Positions 9,701-19,915 of a DNA stretch of 64,000 bases are shown here, one piece after another. Position 1 is the stretch's first letter; each line of letters opens with the position of its first letter. The notes beneath the pieces are model-generated. The model was not told the DNA's origin. It saw only the letters and a program-made list of their open reading frames with translations, and made no database searches. Source of the stretch: Maylandia zebra (Eukaryota; Chordata; Actinopteri; Cichliformes; Cichlidae); NCBI RefSeq assembly GCF_041146795.1, contig NC_135170.1, positions 22,252,033 to 22,316,032 on the forward strand, read 5' to 3'. Position numbers and translations under genes: made by a program.

Positions 9701-12260
9701 AGCTCCAACTTACATCAGTGATCTCCTTCTGCCTTATCGCTCCAGCAGGTCCCTGAGGTCTTGTGACCAGCGCTTGCTGGTTTTCCAGCATACAAGGTTA
9801 AAAACAAACAGTGACAGAGCGTTTGTATCAATGGCTCCCAGACTCTGGAACTCGCTCCCTTTGAGTTCGAGATCTGTGGACTCAGTCATTTCATTTAAAA
9901 AGCAGTTAAAAATGTATCTGTTTAAACTTGCTTTTGGTTGCTTTTGTTTGTTTGAGGTTGTATGTCCATTTCTGCTTGTGTGAAGCACTTTGTGATTTTA
10001 TCTTGAAAGGTACTATTTAAATAAAATTTTACTTACTTACTTTACTTAAGGAGATTAATGCTGACAACATTAATTTTTATATAATAACATGATGACATAA
10101 CAAAAATGATCAAAGATTAATCACTCAGTAATGAACCATGTTCAGGCACAATGAGATCATACCATTTCTGGATTGTTCTCTTGCTCTGCGCTTGTTTCCA
10201 TCATGTCAGCAGAATCATCATTTGTTCTATTCAAGTCCTGCAGTGGTGAGGGATAAATTTAAGATGTATTTCGTATAATAAAAGAAGTGTGATCAATTTT
10301 GTTATATTGATACCTACCAGTGTGAAATGCATTACATGCACAGTAAATGTTACATTAAATACATTATCTTGTACTCGAGTATTGCGAGGTTATTTTTCTG
10401 AATGTCACAGCGCTCACACACAACCTCCACTCTGATGCATTGCATACACTATTAACCCTTTAACCCAAGTCCGCCAGAGCTTATATTATATTTTTACATG
10501 CTGTGGAGCCATTTTTGGGAGCATTTCAAGTTGCTATACATCAATACAACCATTATAGCCCAAACTTTAATAATATGTCTGCATTAGGTGCATAGTAATT
10601 ACATAAATTGCAAAAAAGTGCAATAAACTACAAAAAAATTGAAAATCGTTTTTTTTTTTTTAACATATATTTCTAGTTAGAGAAATTTAAGAGGCTTATC
10701 CCTCAAAACTGTAAATACAAAAAAGTTGCACAAACTAGTTTCCCACCACAGGAAATTTATTTTGAGTGTCTTCATAGTTTTATTTTTGAAATACACCAAT
10801 TTTTATACACTGCAGGAAAAACGAAAATAAATATTATAGTGCAAATTTGCAAAATAACAGCATATGCATCAAAATAAACTATTTCCAGCAATGCAATATG
10901 AGTCCTAAGCATCCCAGAAACGACACAGAAAGTCATAAACTCAAACATAACTTTTTAAAACACAAGTATAGGCTCATAAGGCCCCGATCGTAAAAAAACT
11001 ACATTTCCGCAAAATGACGTCACTTCCGGTTTCGGGCAGGTCATGCGGTCATGTGATAGTTCGCGCTGATGAACGTAGGAAGTGTTACAAACAGCTGATC
11101 GGATCGGCGAAGCGTGTTTCTGGAATATCATGTTTTTGTTGCTGCAAGTGATTTTTATGCAGTTTTTGCAAAGCTATATGTGGAAGGAAACTGTGACCTA
11201 GGACAAGCTGATGGCATAAGATGTAAGTACAACTCCTCCGGTTTCATATGCAAAAAAAATTATTGCGCTAGCTTACGTGGTTGCAGAGCTACCGGGATTT
11301 AAAAATAGTTACGCAAAATGGAGCGTGCCCGCTCCGATCGGCTGTAAAGGGTTAATCTACTGATCTTCACCGCCATTTTTTTTTTTTTTTATAAAAAAAC
11401 CCCTCAGTATATTTAAACTTTTATGGCTTTATGTTCCAGGATTTTTTTGTAACATTTAATAAAACATTACCTGTAAGTATTCTCTGAGTCTCCTTTTAAA
11501 CTTTACTCTTGGTCCAATTTTTGGAATCAAAGTATTGATTCTGCCTGACTCGAGACTTAGGAAAGCTTCTTTGTCAATACCCTCCTCTGCAACAAAACGA
11601 AGTATTCCAATTGAAATTAGACAAACAAATATCAATATGGCATTACAGTACAGCAGTAATTTATGAAGGACCAAACCAAACTATAATAAAATACCTTCAA
11701 ATCTGTGAATCAGCTCACTGAGATGCCATTCAGTTAATTTTTCCTGGACAAAATGACATGTCTCCATCTACAGAATCAAAACAAACACATCACACATTAA
11801 TGAAACAATAGACCTGCTGATATAGAATAAAAAATAGCTGCCTTACCTGTAAGTAATCTTTGAGTCTCTTTCTAAACTTTACTCTTGGTCCAATTTTAGG
11901 AAACAGTAAATTAATTCGGATTGAATCTCCAAGGTTTAGAAACGTCTCCTTGTCAATGCCTTCATCTGAAATAATGCCAACAACAAAATAAAATATTCAA
12001 AAGTCAGATGAAGCTAACACTGCAAAACATTAATATTCATCAACTTTGAATATGAAAGACTTTTTTTATTGTAAGTCATAAATCACAGGAATATCCAGAC
12101 CGACTTCTGAATCAGTAAATTTCGATGCTGTTCTAGTGCCATTACAGATACAACAATTTCCATTAAAGAATAATAATAAACTCATACCTTTAAATCTCTG
12201 CATGAACTCACTGAATCCCCATTCAGTTAGTTTGTCCTGGACAAATCCAGATGTCTCCAT
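6800..12260 (-). CDS. SAM-SAM-TNP2/CACTA transposase fusion protein
   Basis: Eight coding exons can be joined without a frameshift: 12260-12188, 11965-11847, 11767-11695, 11586-11471, 10237-10163, 9247-9179, 8930-8862 and 8770-6800. They give about 854 residues. Residues 1-64 and 65-127 are two SAM domains, each built from two exons and each ending with the 'FPKIGPRVKF'/'IPKIGPRVKF' helix motif. Residues 128-198 are a linker of three phase-0 exons. Residues 199-854 are one exon resembling TNP2-type (CACTA/EnSpm) transposases: paired CxxC near 223-241, 'FDEVPIF' near 319, 'GCDWCLHPG' near 424, 'PEYMHSVLVGVTKQL' near 489, and a DUF4218-like 'GPLWATSAFSFE'. Every splice site is GT-AG. The start is the first in-frame ATG after a 'CCCCACAG' acceptor. 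A non-coding exon ending at 12837 (donor GTGAGT) may lie upstream. No CACTA terminal repeats are seen. Likely a domesticated transposase; function unknown. Confidence 0.75.
9457..10075. mobile_element. TIR element in intron, split by a LINE
   Basis: Inverted ends read 'GTGCTGTCAGCATTAATCTC' at the left and its near-complement 'GAGATTAATGCTGACAACAT' at the right. The interior between about 9655 and 10045 is a LINE insertion, so the DNA element is older. It lies in the intron between the 75-bp and the first 69-bp linker exons of the fusion gene. Confidence 0.55.
9655..10048 (+). mobile_element. LINE 3' end (L2/CR1-like), antisense to host gene
   Basis: The plus-strand open frame at 9675-9983 encodes the extreme C-terminus of a non-LTR reverse transcriptase, with 'ALHGVAPTYISDLL', 'SRSLRSC', 'RAFVSMAPRLWNSLPL' and 'FKKQLKMYLF'. 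It ends in a short A/T-rich repeat tail. It is 5'-truncated and so not autonomous. Confidence 0.75.
10456..11351. mobile_element. piggyBac-like non-autonomous element
   Basis: TTAA sits at both ends (10452-10455 and 11352-11355), followed inward by CCCTTTA as a short inverted repeat. A TTAA target with CCC..GGG ends is the piggyBac signature. About 896 bp with no transposase frame. It lies in the fusion-gene intron downstream of the second SAM domain. Confidence 0.5.
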
Positions 12261-12272
12261 TGAATTTGCTGT

Positions 12273-13277
12273 GGGGACAATCAGCAATAACTGATTTATT
12301 CACATTTAAAGTATTATTCACTAAATAAGATCATTTACTTTCCTTTGTGGTTCTGAAGTGTCAGAGGTTTACGTTTCTATTTATCTCAATAACCCTTTTC
12401 ATGTGACAACAGGAGGTAAATGTTTTTGTCTTTTAGCTGAATTGAACTCCTGCAACTTTTGCGACTTCATGTCACTCTGTAGAGTTCATCTAAATATCTA
12501 AAGTTTCCAGTTTAGTGAAATGTGTTTACACTGATACAAAGTTTCAGTTTTAATTTTCATTTGATTTCTTCTGTCATAGTGGAATAATATGATTTTTAAA
12601 GAGCCAAAGTTTTTTAAGGGGCAAAAAATGTGAAATTAGCAGGAAACTGTTGTTGCAAACATACTGACATTTTCACAAAAACATATTCTAAAAGATCTCA
12701 TTAGATCTTATTAATTTCAGCGTTGATAGTTTACATACACATAATGTGCTACAGGCACCGTTTCAAAACGTTTTAGTCTCCAGATGTCATTTACATAAAA
12801 CGTATTTGTGATATCTTGTTTAATCTCTCCACTCACCTTTGCTGTCATCAACATGTTGACAAAAGCATGCATTTTTGTCATTGGCACTAAAACTATAGAG
12901 ACTAAAGACCTGAGACTTTACCATCAGCATACTTTTTTCTTCATACAAGGAAGCAAAAGCAACTGAACTACTCTAACCTTCATTTCTTACTTAATAGTCA
13001 ACAGGAATAAAAAAAAAAAACAATAGGAAGGACATTGTCAAGACTGACAGGCAGGAGTAGTGTTGGCCGTATGACACTGATGCTCCCACACAAGCTTCAA
13101 ACTCAAAGTTACATTTTCCTTGAACCACTATTTCAAAGGTTGCTTCAGTGTGGAAAATCACATGTCCCATGTACATGATCACTCCCCACCCTAGTTACTG
13201 AAACATGCGCTACCATCCCAACACATCCTGTTTCCCCTAGGACACCTTCATCTACCTGCTACATTACATAAGTTTAC
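12273..13277. promoter_or_regulatory. Upstream region of the fusion gene
   Basis: Contains the presumed 5' intron and promoter of the minus-strand fusion gene. A strong minus-strand splice donor (AAAG|GTGAGT) at 12837/12836 suggests a non-coding first exon. No TATA or other promoter motif could be assigned with confidence. Otherwise AT-rich and without recognised elements. Confidence 0.35.
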
Positions 13278-13296
13278 AGAATCAACTGACCAATCA

Positions 13297-14054
13297 CAAG
13301 CCACCCCTTCTGAGCCTCTATCTCTCCAACGCCAGATCTCTCGTGCAAAAAACGGATGACCTGGAATTACAACTAGTGGGAAATCGCTATGTTCGTGACT
13401 GCTGTGCCTTGATCATCACTGAAACCTGGCTTCACCCGGGAATACCCGATGATAGCGTGCAGCTAGCAGGCCGCACTCTGCTCCGCTGGGACAGGACAAA
13501 GGACTCTGGTAAGAGCAGGGTGGGAGGGCTCTGTATTTACGTGCATGAAAGCTGGTGCAACAACGGGACAATTATAAACAGTCACTGCTCCCCGAACCTC
13601 GAGTACATGTCGGTAAGATGCCGGCCTTTCTTTCTACCGAGAGAGCTAACAGTAGTGATCATCACGGCTGTGTACATTCCACCCGATGCCAATGTAATCA
13701 CGGCACTCTCTATCCTGCTGAACACCATTAACAAATAGCAGCGGGCCCACCCGGACGGTGTTCACATTATCGCAGGTGATTTTAATAAGGCCAACATAAA
13801 GACTGTACTCCGAAGGTTCTATCAGCATGTCAAATGTCCCACCAGAGGACACTATTTATTACATATTACTTATGTCTTGTATATTGTATATTTTATATAT
13901 ATATATGTTTTTCCCTTTGTTAATACTGTCCATATGTACATAGCGCTGCAGAATTGTACCCCCCCAGCATGTTTACACTGAACAGGAGATGCTCTGTATC
14001 TCATTGTACAACTGTATAGTGACAATAAAGGCATTCTATTCTATTCTATTCTAT
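13297..14054 (+). mobile_element. Internally deleted LINE with target-site duplication
   Basis: A 19-bp direct repeat (AGAATCAACTGACCAATCA) at 13278-13296 and 14055-14073 brackets the insert. The frame 13343-13738 encodes part of an AP-type endonuclease: 'LIITETWLHPGIPDD', 'GGLCIYVH', 'AVYIPPDA', and, beyond a TAG stop, 'IIAGDFNKAN'. The reverse transcriptase is missing and the sequence runs into a 3' end with ATTCT repeats. It was therefore mobilised as a deleted copy, in trans. Confidence 0.75.
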
Positions 14055-14282
14055 AGAATCAACTGACCAATCAATCCATCGTTATAAAATTGTATTTATA
14101 TCATTCACACAATGAATGATATAAATACTTTGATACAATCAGCAAATGGAAATTGAGATTTCATGTGCTGTCTCCTATTTCATTACTAGATGTCACTGAA
14201 CAAAGCTTTGAATGAATGAACCAATTTTCAACAGGACTGATGAAGTGGTTCAATAGAGGTTCATTGTTTTATTTGCACATCA

Positions 14283-14443
14283 CTAGGCAGGAGTTGGACC
14301 CAAACGCAGCATTTGGAAGATGGAGTGGTAAACTAAAAAGTGACCTTATTAACTTGAACTAAGTGCAAAATAATTCAGATAAAAACAAAACAAACAAACA
14401 AGGAGATCTGAATCTTCGAGGAAAACAGACTACACAAGACTAA
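14283..14443 (-). mobile_element. Degraded gypsy-like LTR, first part
   Basis: The sequence around 'GAGTTGGACCCAAACGCAGC' resembles the 'GGACCCAAAATGCAGC' block of the solo LTR at 25236. It stops where a TIR element begins at about 14448. Matching LTR sequence resumes at 18166-18530, which ends in 'GACCCAGGACAATGACA'. One old LTR thus appears to be split by 3.7 kb of later insertions. Confidence 0.45.
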
Positions 14444-14447
14444 GGGA

Positions 14448-14723
14448 AAGAAAAGCGTCTGGACTTCGCTTGAAGACGTTCACCTCTCATCCGAGAAGCT
14501 TCTTCAGGTCTAAGGTTAAATAGTGGAGAGTCTCAGAGACTCCCAGATTTAAGCCCTATGGGAGAGTTCAAATAGTGAACAGAGGCAGTGGCTTACAACA
14601 CCAACTATCTGCCATCTATAATCCAGTTTTGAGATCCCTTCCCAGACACCTCAACACCCACACACATCATAGGGCCTTCTGACCTCAGGAAATCACATGA
14701 TAGGGTGGGGCTAGGTTTCACAA
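14448..14723. mobile_element. TIR element, copy 2 (left half)
   Basis: Left terminal repeat and interior of the same family as 1673-2242. The interior at 14610-14640 reads 'CATCTATAATCCAGTTTTGA' without interruption. This is the empty-site version of the sequence interrupted by the Tc1-like transposon at 16217. The copy ends where a foldback element starts at 14724. Confidence 0.6.
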
Positions 14724-15163
14724 TGGCTGTGTCCCAATTCAGGGTCTGCATGCTTGAAGTACGCGCACTATGTATGGTGCGTACTATAAGTATGAGAAGT
14801 GTGGAGGTTTGTGAAATGGGACGGTATACGTTTCGTCGCGCTGTTCAAGTTGCCTAGCAACCATGATACTAACCGCGAGACACGTTACATACAGCTTTGT
14901 TTGACAGAAATGAAGGAGAAAAATGTTTAGTTAGTCATTCATTTTTGTCATGACATCACTTTGATTAGTTGAGTGTCTGAGGCTGAGACCACAGGACTGT
15001 AAAACATGATTGTTGGGCTTCATTTCTGTACTGAACAGTCATTTCAAGATTAGTTAGTAAATAACAATTAGTTAATGTTGTTCATGAGACTAAAGTCATC
15101 TCACTGTGGTAATGTAAATATAATATGGCCAATATTATAGTATTGTCAGATTATTATGATATC
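14724..15163. mobile_element. Foldback TIR element, partial copy
   Basis: Begins 'GGCTGTGTCCCAATTCAGGG', the terminus of the complete element at 42937-44182. It continues with sequence matching the reverse complement of that element's right half. It is broken off at a (TA)n tract, beyond which the duplicated 15240 block starts. Confidence 0.6.
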
Positions 15164-15175
15164 TATATATATATA

Positions 15176-15238
<63 letters not shown>
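15164..15238. repeat. (TA)n microsatellite
   Basis: About 75 bp of nearly pure TA dinucleotides. It lies exactly at the junction of the foldback element and the duplicated block, so it may mark the recombination breakpoint. Confidence 0.9.
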
Positions 15239-15241
<3 letters not shown>

Positions 15242-15349
15242 GTATATTGTATATAATGTATATTGTAATAACATGATATTATGTTGTTCAAATGTGAAAA
15301 GTATATTGTGAGAACAATGAAGTTTTCACATTACATGTGATATAGCTCT

Positions 15350-15713
15350 ATTTTTCTTTTGCCTGGGTGGGAGCTCTACGCTTTCCTAATGTATCGCTTT
15401 GAAACCAGACTGAAATGTCTCTGAGATATCGTTAATTTCCAGTAGAGCCTGGAACTGAAGGAAGACATTTTTTGCAGGATTTTGGACAGGAAGGAGAGTT
15501 TAGAGATTGGTTTAAAATTTGAGAACACTGCTGCATTGAGATTTGTTTTTTGTTTTTTTGTTTTGGGTTTTTTTTTTTGAGAAATGGGTTCACTATGGTA
15601 TGGTTAAGATCAGCTGGGATGGTTTTAATAATGGTTAAAACTTTAGGTCCAATTGTGTCAAAGACACTATTATCTTTGACATTATTAAAAGAGAGAGGGG
15701 ATAATAGTGTCAC
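15350..15713 (-). mobile_element. LINE reverse transcriptase fragment, duplicated
   Basis: Minus-strand frame with 'SFNNVKDNSVFDTIGPKVLT' and 'ADLNHTIVNPFLKK', matching the fragment at 1065-1447. Broken by frameshifts. It moved as part of the local duplication, not as a separate insertion. Confidence 0.6.
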
Positions 15714-15718
15714 AGGAC

Positions 15719-15803
15719 ATTCACAGACACATTTACACCTAACATCCTACTAGAAAAAGACTGAGTTAATTTGCCCTTTCCACTTCCACAAAAACAGTCT
15801 ATA
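15719..15803 (-). pseudogene. Second relic of TNP2-like transposase tail
   Basis: Matches 1445-1530 and, more weakly, the coding end of the fusion gene at 6850-6930. It carries the same internal stop as copy 1, so the stop predates the local duplication. Confidence 0.5.
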
Positions 15804-16216
15804 AAGCAATGTCATCTTGTTGTTATTAATACATTGTTTGTAATATATAGCACCTTTTCACCAAAGCAATCGTCAGATAAGATATTCATTTTTGACAATC
15901 TAAGACTTTTTTCAGTATTATGAATATTTTCTCATAAATTATAACGTCTAAGGAGCTTAGAAAGAAAAGCGTCTGGACTTCTTTAAGTTGCTTGAAGACA
16001 TTTCACCTCTCATCCGAGAAGCTTCTTCAGAGTCCCAGATTTAAGACCAATGGGAGTGTCCCCCATGGGTGTAAAGGGAATCAAAACTGGATTATAGATG
16101 GCAGACAGTTGTAGACCGTGTCGTAAGCCACTGCGTCTGTTTACCCTCTGCTTTACCCTCTGTTTACCCTCTTTGAACAGAGGCGGTGGCTTACAACACC
16201 AACTATCTGCCATCTA

Positions 16217-17778
16217 CAGGGAGTGCAGAATTATTAAGCAAATGAGTATTTTGTCCACATCATCCTCTTCATGCATGTTGTCTTACTCCAAGCTGTATAG
16301 GCTCGAAAGTCTACTACCAATTAAGCATATTAGGTGATGTGCATCTCTGTAATGAGAAGGGGTGTGGTCTAATGACATCAACACCCTATATCAGGTGTGC
16401 ATAATTATTAGGCAACTTCCTTTCCTTTGGCAAAATGAGTCAAAAGAAGGACTTGACAGGCTCAGAAAAGTCAAAAATAGTGAGATATCTTGCAGAGGGA
16501 TGCAGCAGTCTCAAAATTGCAAAGCTTCTGAAGCGTGATCATCGAACAATCAAGCGTTTCATTCAAAATAGTCAACAGGGTCGCAAGAAGCGTGTGGAAA
16601 AACCAAGGTGCAAAATAACTGCCCATGAACTGAGAAAAGTCAAGCGTGCAGCTGCCAAGATGCCACTTGCCACCAGTTTGGCCATATTTCAGAGCTGCAA
16701 CATCACTGGAGTGCCCAAAAGCACAAGGTGTGCAATACTCAGAGACATGGCCAAGGTAAGAAAGGCTGAAAGACGACCACCACTGAACAAGACACACAAG
16801 CTGAAATGTCAAGACTGGGCCAAGAAATATCTCAAGACTGATTTTTCTAAGGTTTTATGGACTGATGAAATGAGAGTGAGTCTTGATGGGCCAGATGGAT
16901 GGGCCCGTGGCTGGATTGGTAAAGGGCAGAGAGCTCCAGTCCGACTCAGACGCCAGCAAGGTGGAGGTGGAGTGCTGGTTTGGGCTGGTATCATCAAAGA
17001 TGAGCTTGTGGGGCCTTTTCGGGTTGAGGATGGAGTCAAGCTCAACTCCCAGTCCTACTGCCAGTTTCTGGAAGACACCTTCTTCAAGCAGTGGTACAGG
17101 AAGAAGTCTGCATCCTTCAAGAAAAACATGATTTTCATGCAGGACAATGCTCCATCACACGCGTCCAAGTACTCCACAGCGTGGCTGGCAAGAAAGGGTA
17201 TAAAAGAAGAAAAACTAATGACATGGCCTCCTTGTTCACCTGATCTGAACCCCATTGAGAACCTGTGGTCCATCATCAAATGTGAGATTTACAAGGAGGG
17301 AAAACAGTACACCTCTCTGAACAGTGTCTGGGAGGCTGTGGTTGCTGCTGCACGCAATGTTGATGGTGAACAGATCAAAACACTGACAGAATCCATGGAT
17401 GGCAGGCTTTTGAGTGTCCTTGCAAAGAAAGGTGGCTATATTGGTCGCTGATTTGTTTTTGTTTTGTTTTTGAATGTCAGAAATGTATATTTGTGAATGT
17501 GGAGATGTTATATTGGTGTCACTGGTAAAAATAAATAATTGAAATGGGTATATATTTGTTTTTTGTTAAGTTGCCTAATAATTATGCACAGTAATAGTCA
17601 CCTGCACACACAGATATCCCCCTAAAATAGCTAAAACTAAAAACAAACTAAAAACTACTTCCAAAACATTCAGCTTTGATATTAATGAGTTTTTTGGGTT
17701 CATTGAGAACATGGTTGTTGTTCAATAATAAAATTATTCCTCAAAAATACAACTTGCCTAATAATTCTGCACTCCCTG
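16217..17778 (+). mobile_element. Full-length Tc1/mariner transposon, DD37E (TRT-like)
   Basis: A 1562-bp element flanked by TA on both sides. The outer ends are inverted (CAGGGAGTGCAGAATTATTA and its complement). A second, inner inverted pair of 22 bp is perfect: 16397-16418 and 17568-17589, beginning GTGCATAATTATTAGG. It encloses an uninterrupted transposase gene. Ends and frame both look intact, suggesting a young insertion. The empty site is visible at about 14615. Confidence 0.9.
16435..17451 (+). CDS. Tc1/mariner DD37E transposase
   Basis: A 338-residue intact frame, normal length for Tc1-like transposases. The N-terminal third has two helix-turn-helix regions ('LAEGCSSLKIAKLLKRDHRT' near 20-39 and 'ITAHELRKVKRAA' near 62), the paired-like DNA-binding domain that recognises the terminal repeats. 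The catalytic triad is visible: D in 'WTDEMRVS' near 143, D in 'MQDNAPSH', and E in 'NPIENLWS'. Thirty-seven residues separate the second D and the E, hence DD37E rather than the usual DD34E. That spacing matches the TRT group described in vertebrates. The enzyme would cut and paste the element at TA sites. No stop, frameshift or missing catalytic residue was seen. Confidence 0.93.
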   Translation: MSQKKDLTGSEKSKIVRYLAEGCSSLKIAKLLKRDHRTIKRFIQNSQQGRKKRVEKPRCKITAHELRKVKRAAAKMPLATSLAIFQSCNITGVPKSTRCAILRDMAKVRKAERRPPLNKTHKLKCQDWAKKYLKTDFSKVLWTDEMRVSLDGPDGWARGWIGKGQRAPVRLRRQQGGGGVLVWAGIIKDELVGPFRVEDGVKLNSQSYCQFLEDTFFKQWYRKKSASFKKNMIFMQDNAPSHASKYSTAWLARKGIKEEKLMTWPPCSPDLNPIENLWSIIKCEIYKEGKQYTSLNSVWEAVVAAARNVDGEQIKTLTESMDGRLLSVLAKKGGYIGR

Positions 17779-18165
17779 TATAATCCAGTTTTGAGATCCC
17801 TTCCCAGACACCTCAACACCCACACACATCATAGGGCCTTCTGACCTCAGGAAATCACATGGTAGGGTGGGGCTTGGTTTCACAATGAGCTCACCCCAAA
17901 CCTTGGCTGATTGTGACCAACACCTGTTTTCACACCTTGGCTCATGTGATTAGGTAGAGGATCAATAGGGGGTCCATGTCCATCTTAGGGGACACTCCAA
18001 TAGGGTTTAAATCTGGGACTCTCCACCATTTGACCCAGGAACTGAAGAAGCTTCTCGGATGAGAGGTGAAACGTCTTCAAGCAATTTAAAGAAGTCCAGA
18101 TGCTTTTCTTTCCAAACTTCTTAGACAAGCCTGACCTGGATGACTGAGAACATTCACAGACATAC

Positions 18166-18530
18166 TACAAGAGACAAAATGTCACCAAAATAAGACAGGA
18201 AATGTCTGAGATTTACCTGGACTAAAATACATGCGCTTCACACACACAGAAGGCAAACTACAGAGACACGATAGGCTTAGCAAAAGAGACACTAAGGACA
18301 AAACACATAAACAAGACTAGGAAACAAAAGAGAACCAACAAAATTAAACAAGACACCGGAGACTATAAATATAGATAACAAACCTCAGAACCCCTATGAA
18401 ATACTGAACTCTGGGCAAAATGCAAAGTATCAAGTGAAATTATTCCTGAGATTGAAGAAAAAGAACCATGAGTCCATAACAACAACAAAAAATGCTGGGA
18501 CTAAGACCCAGGACAATGACAAATATAATA
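18166..18530 (-). mobile_element. Degraded gypsy-like LTR, second part
   Basis: Ends 'GACCCAGGACAATGACA', close to the 'GACCCAGGACCATGACA' end of the intact solo LTR at 25236-25783. Together with 14283-14443 it would form one LTR interrupted by nested insertions. Confidence 0.45.
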
Positions 18531-19294
18531 GACTGATTCAGTATCTACTTACATGTGGTCTCTTCTACTGAACTGAAGTCTGTTTCTTCTGTGTATTTTG
18601 CACTTTGTATGAATAGTCCCCTCCCACCACTGACACAGATCACATGGTGACATATTTTGTGTTACGCAACAGAACAGCAGATCTTAAACACTGTGTCATT
18701 ACTCAGATAAATCTGTTGATTCATGTTGATTAGAAGAAATAGAAAAAAAATCATTCTAGCAACCTGAGTTTAGATGTGTGGAGTTAGATATGTTACTGAA
18801 GGTGTTGAAAGTAATGCAGATACCAGAGAGTGAAGCCAAGTTGCAGACCCTGAAGTTGTTTTTTTTTAATAAACTGGTTTCTTATTTGCATAGGCAGAAA
18901 GTTGCTGTTGATATCCAGGAGCAGGTAGAGGTGATTTGCACACTAGCTTGAATACCAGAGGCGGAGCCAGACATTTGAAACACCCGGGGCTTAGCCCTGA
19001 AGGGTAGTATGCATGTGGGATTTCTTTCTCTTTTTTTGGGGGGGGGGGGAGAAATGACTGAAAGATTAATTGGCTCTGTTTTGAATTTTGTTCAAAAAAA
19101 GAATGACTTCATATAGGGAAAATATATATCACATATGCAGGACACCTTAAACTAGTTTTTTAACTAAGCAGCAAGGCAGAACAAGGTCAGGGCTGTATCA
19201 AGACACGAGGAGTAAACCCCAATTCAACCAGACCCAAAACTGATCAGAATTAAAACAGGACTACAACAGTTCAAAAATCAGGACTAAGGACTTA

Positions 19295-19508
19295 ACTGGT
19301 GGTGGTCAGAGGGCCCGGTGGCGCCAGTGTCCGGCAGCCTCGCCTCTGTCAGTGCGCCCCAGGGTGGCTGTGGCTACAATGTAGCTTGCCATCACCTGTG
19401 TGTGGATGTGTGTGTGAATGGGTGGATGACTGGATATGTAAAGCGCTTTGGGGTCCTTAGGGACTAGTAAAGCGCTATATAAATACAGGCCATTTACCAT
19501 TTACCATT
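19295..19508 (+). mobile_element. SINE-like element with L2-type 3' tail
   Basis: The 3' half contains 'TAAAGCGCTTTGGGGTCCTT' and 'AGTAAAGCGCTATATAAATA', followed by a CATTTACCATTTACC repeat tail. This tail type is shared by fish L2 LINEs and their dependent SINEs. The body has the 'GTGCGCCCCAGGGTGGCTGT' block common in fish genomes. No coding capacity. Confidence 0.65.
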
Positions 19509-19845
19509 TAACCAAGACAGAACCAAAATCAGAACTAGATGATAGCAGCACTAAAAATCATTATAGACCTGCACTACACTTATTTTTTTAATTCTACCAA
19601 AGTCCACTATTTAGATTGAGAAAAGTTTATATAATTATTTAGCCTTGTTGTGCAAACAAGCCTAATAAATGTTCAAGCTTAATAAATGTAGAATTTGAAA
19701 AATAGCAAACCTAAAAAGAAACACTAGGTACGAGATACATGAGGACCTATGATACGGTGATACTTTTGGTAAACAACCATTTGACTAACATGTGTGTCTC
19801 ACCTGCTCTTGTTCATCTCTGTTCTGTCCTCATTCTCCATCTCCC

Positions 19846-19915
19846 TCTCTGTTCCTCTCTCTCTGTTCCTCTCTCTCTGTTCCTCTCTCTCTGTTCCTCT
19901 CTCTCCCTCTTTGTG
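19846..19915. repeat. CT-rich tandem repeat
   Basis: Repeats of the 15-16 bp unit CTCTCTCTGTTCCT, about four copies, inside the hAT element. Confidence 0.8.

Larger units (their letters stand above)
15240..16216. repeat. Local duplication, copy 2 (partner 978-1980)
   Basis: Same order as copy 1: LINE reverse-transcriptase relic on the minus strand (15350-15713), transposase-tail relic (15719-15803), AT-rich spacer, then the left end of a TIR element (about 15950). Differences from copy 1 are few and include a longer poly-T/G run near 15547-15580. Confidence 0.75.
15950..18125. mobile_element. TIR element, copy 3, hosting a Tc1-like insertion
   Basis: Left end at about 15950 and right end at 18041-18125 are inverted copies of each other ('CATCCGAGAAGCTTCTTC' and its complement). 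Without the insertion 16217-17778 the element would be about 0.6 kb, like copy 1. The interior continues correctly across the insertion (CATCTA|TAATCCAGTTTTGA). Confidence 0.65.
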
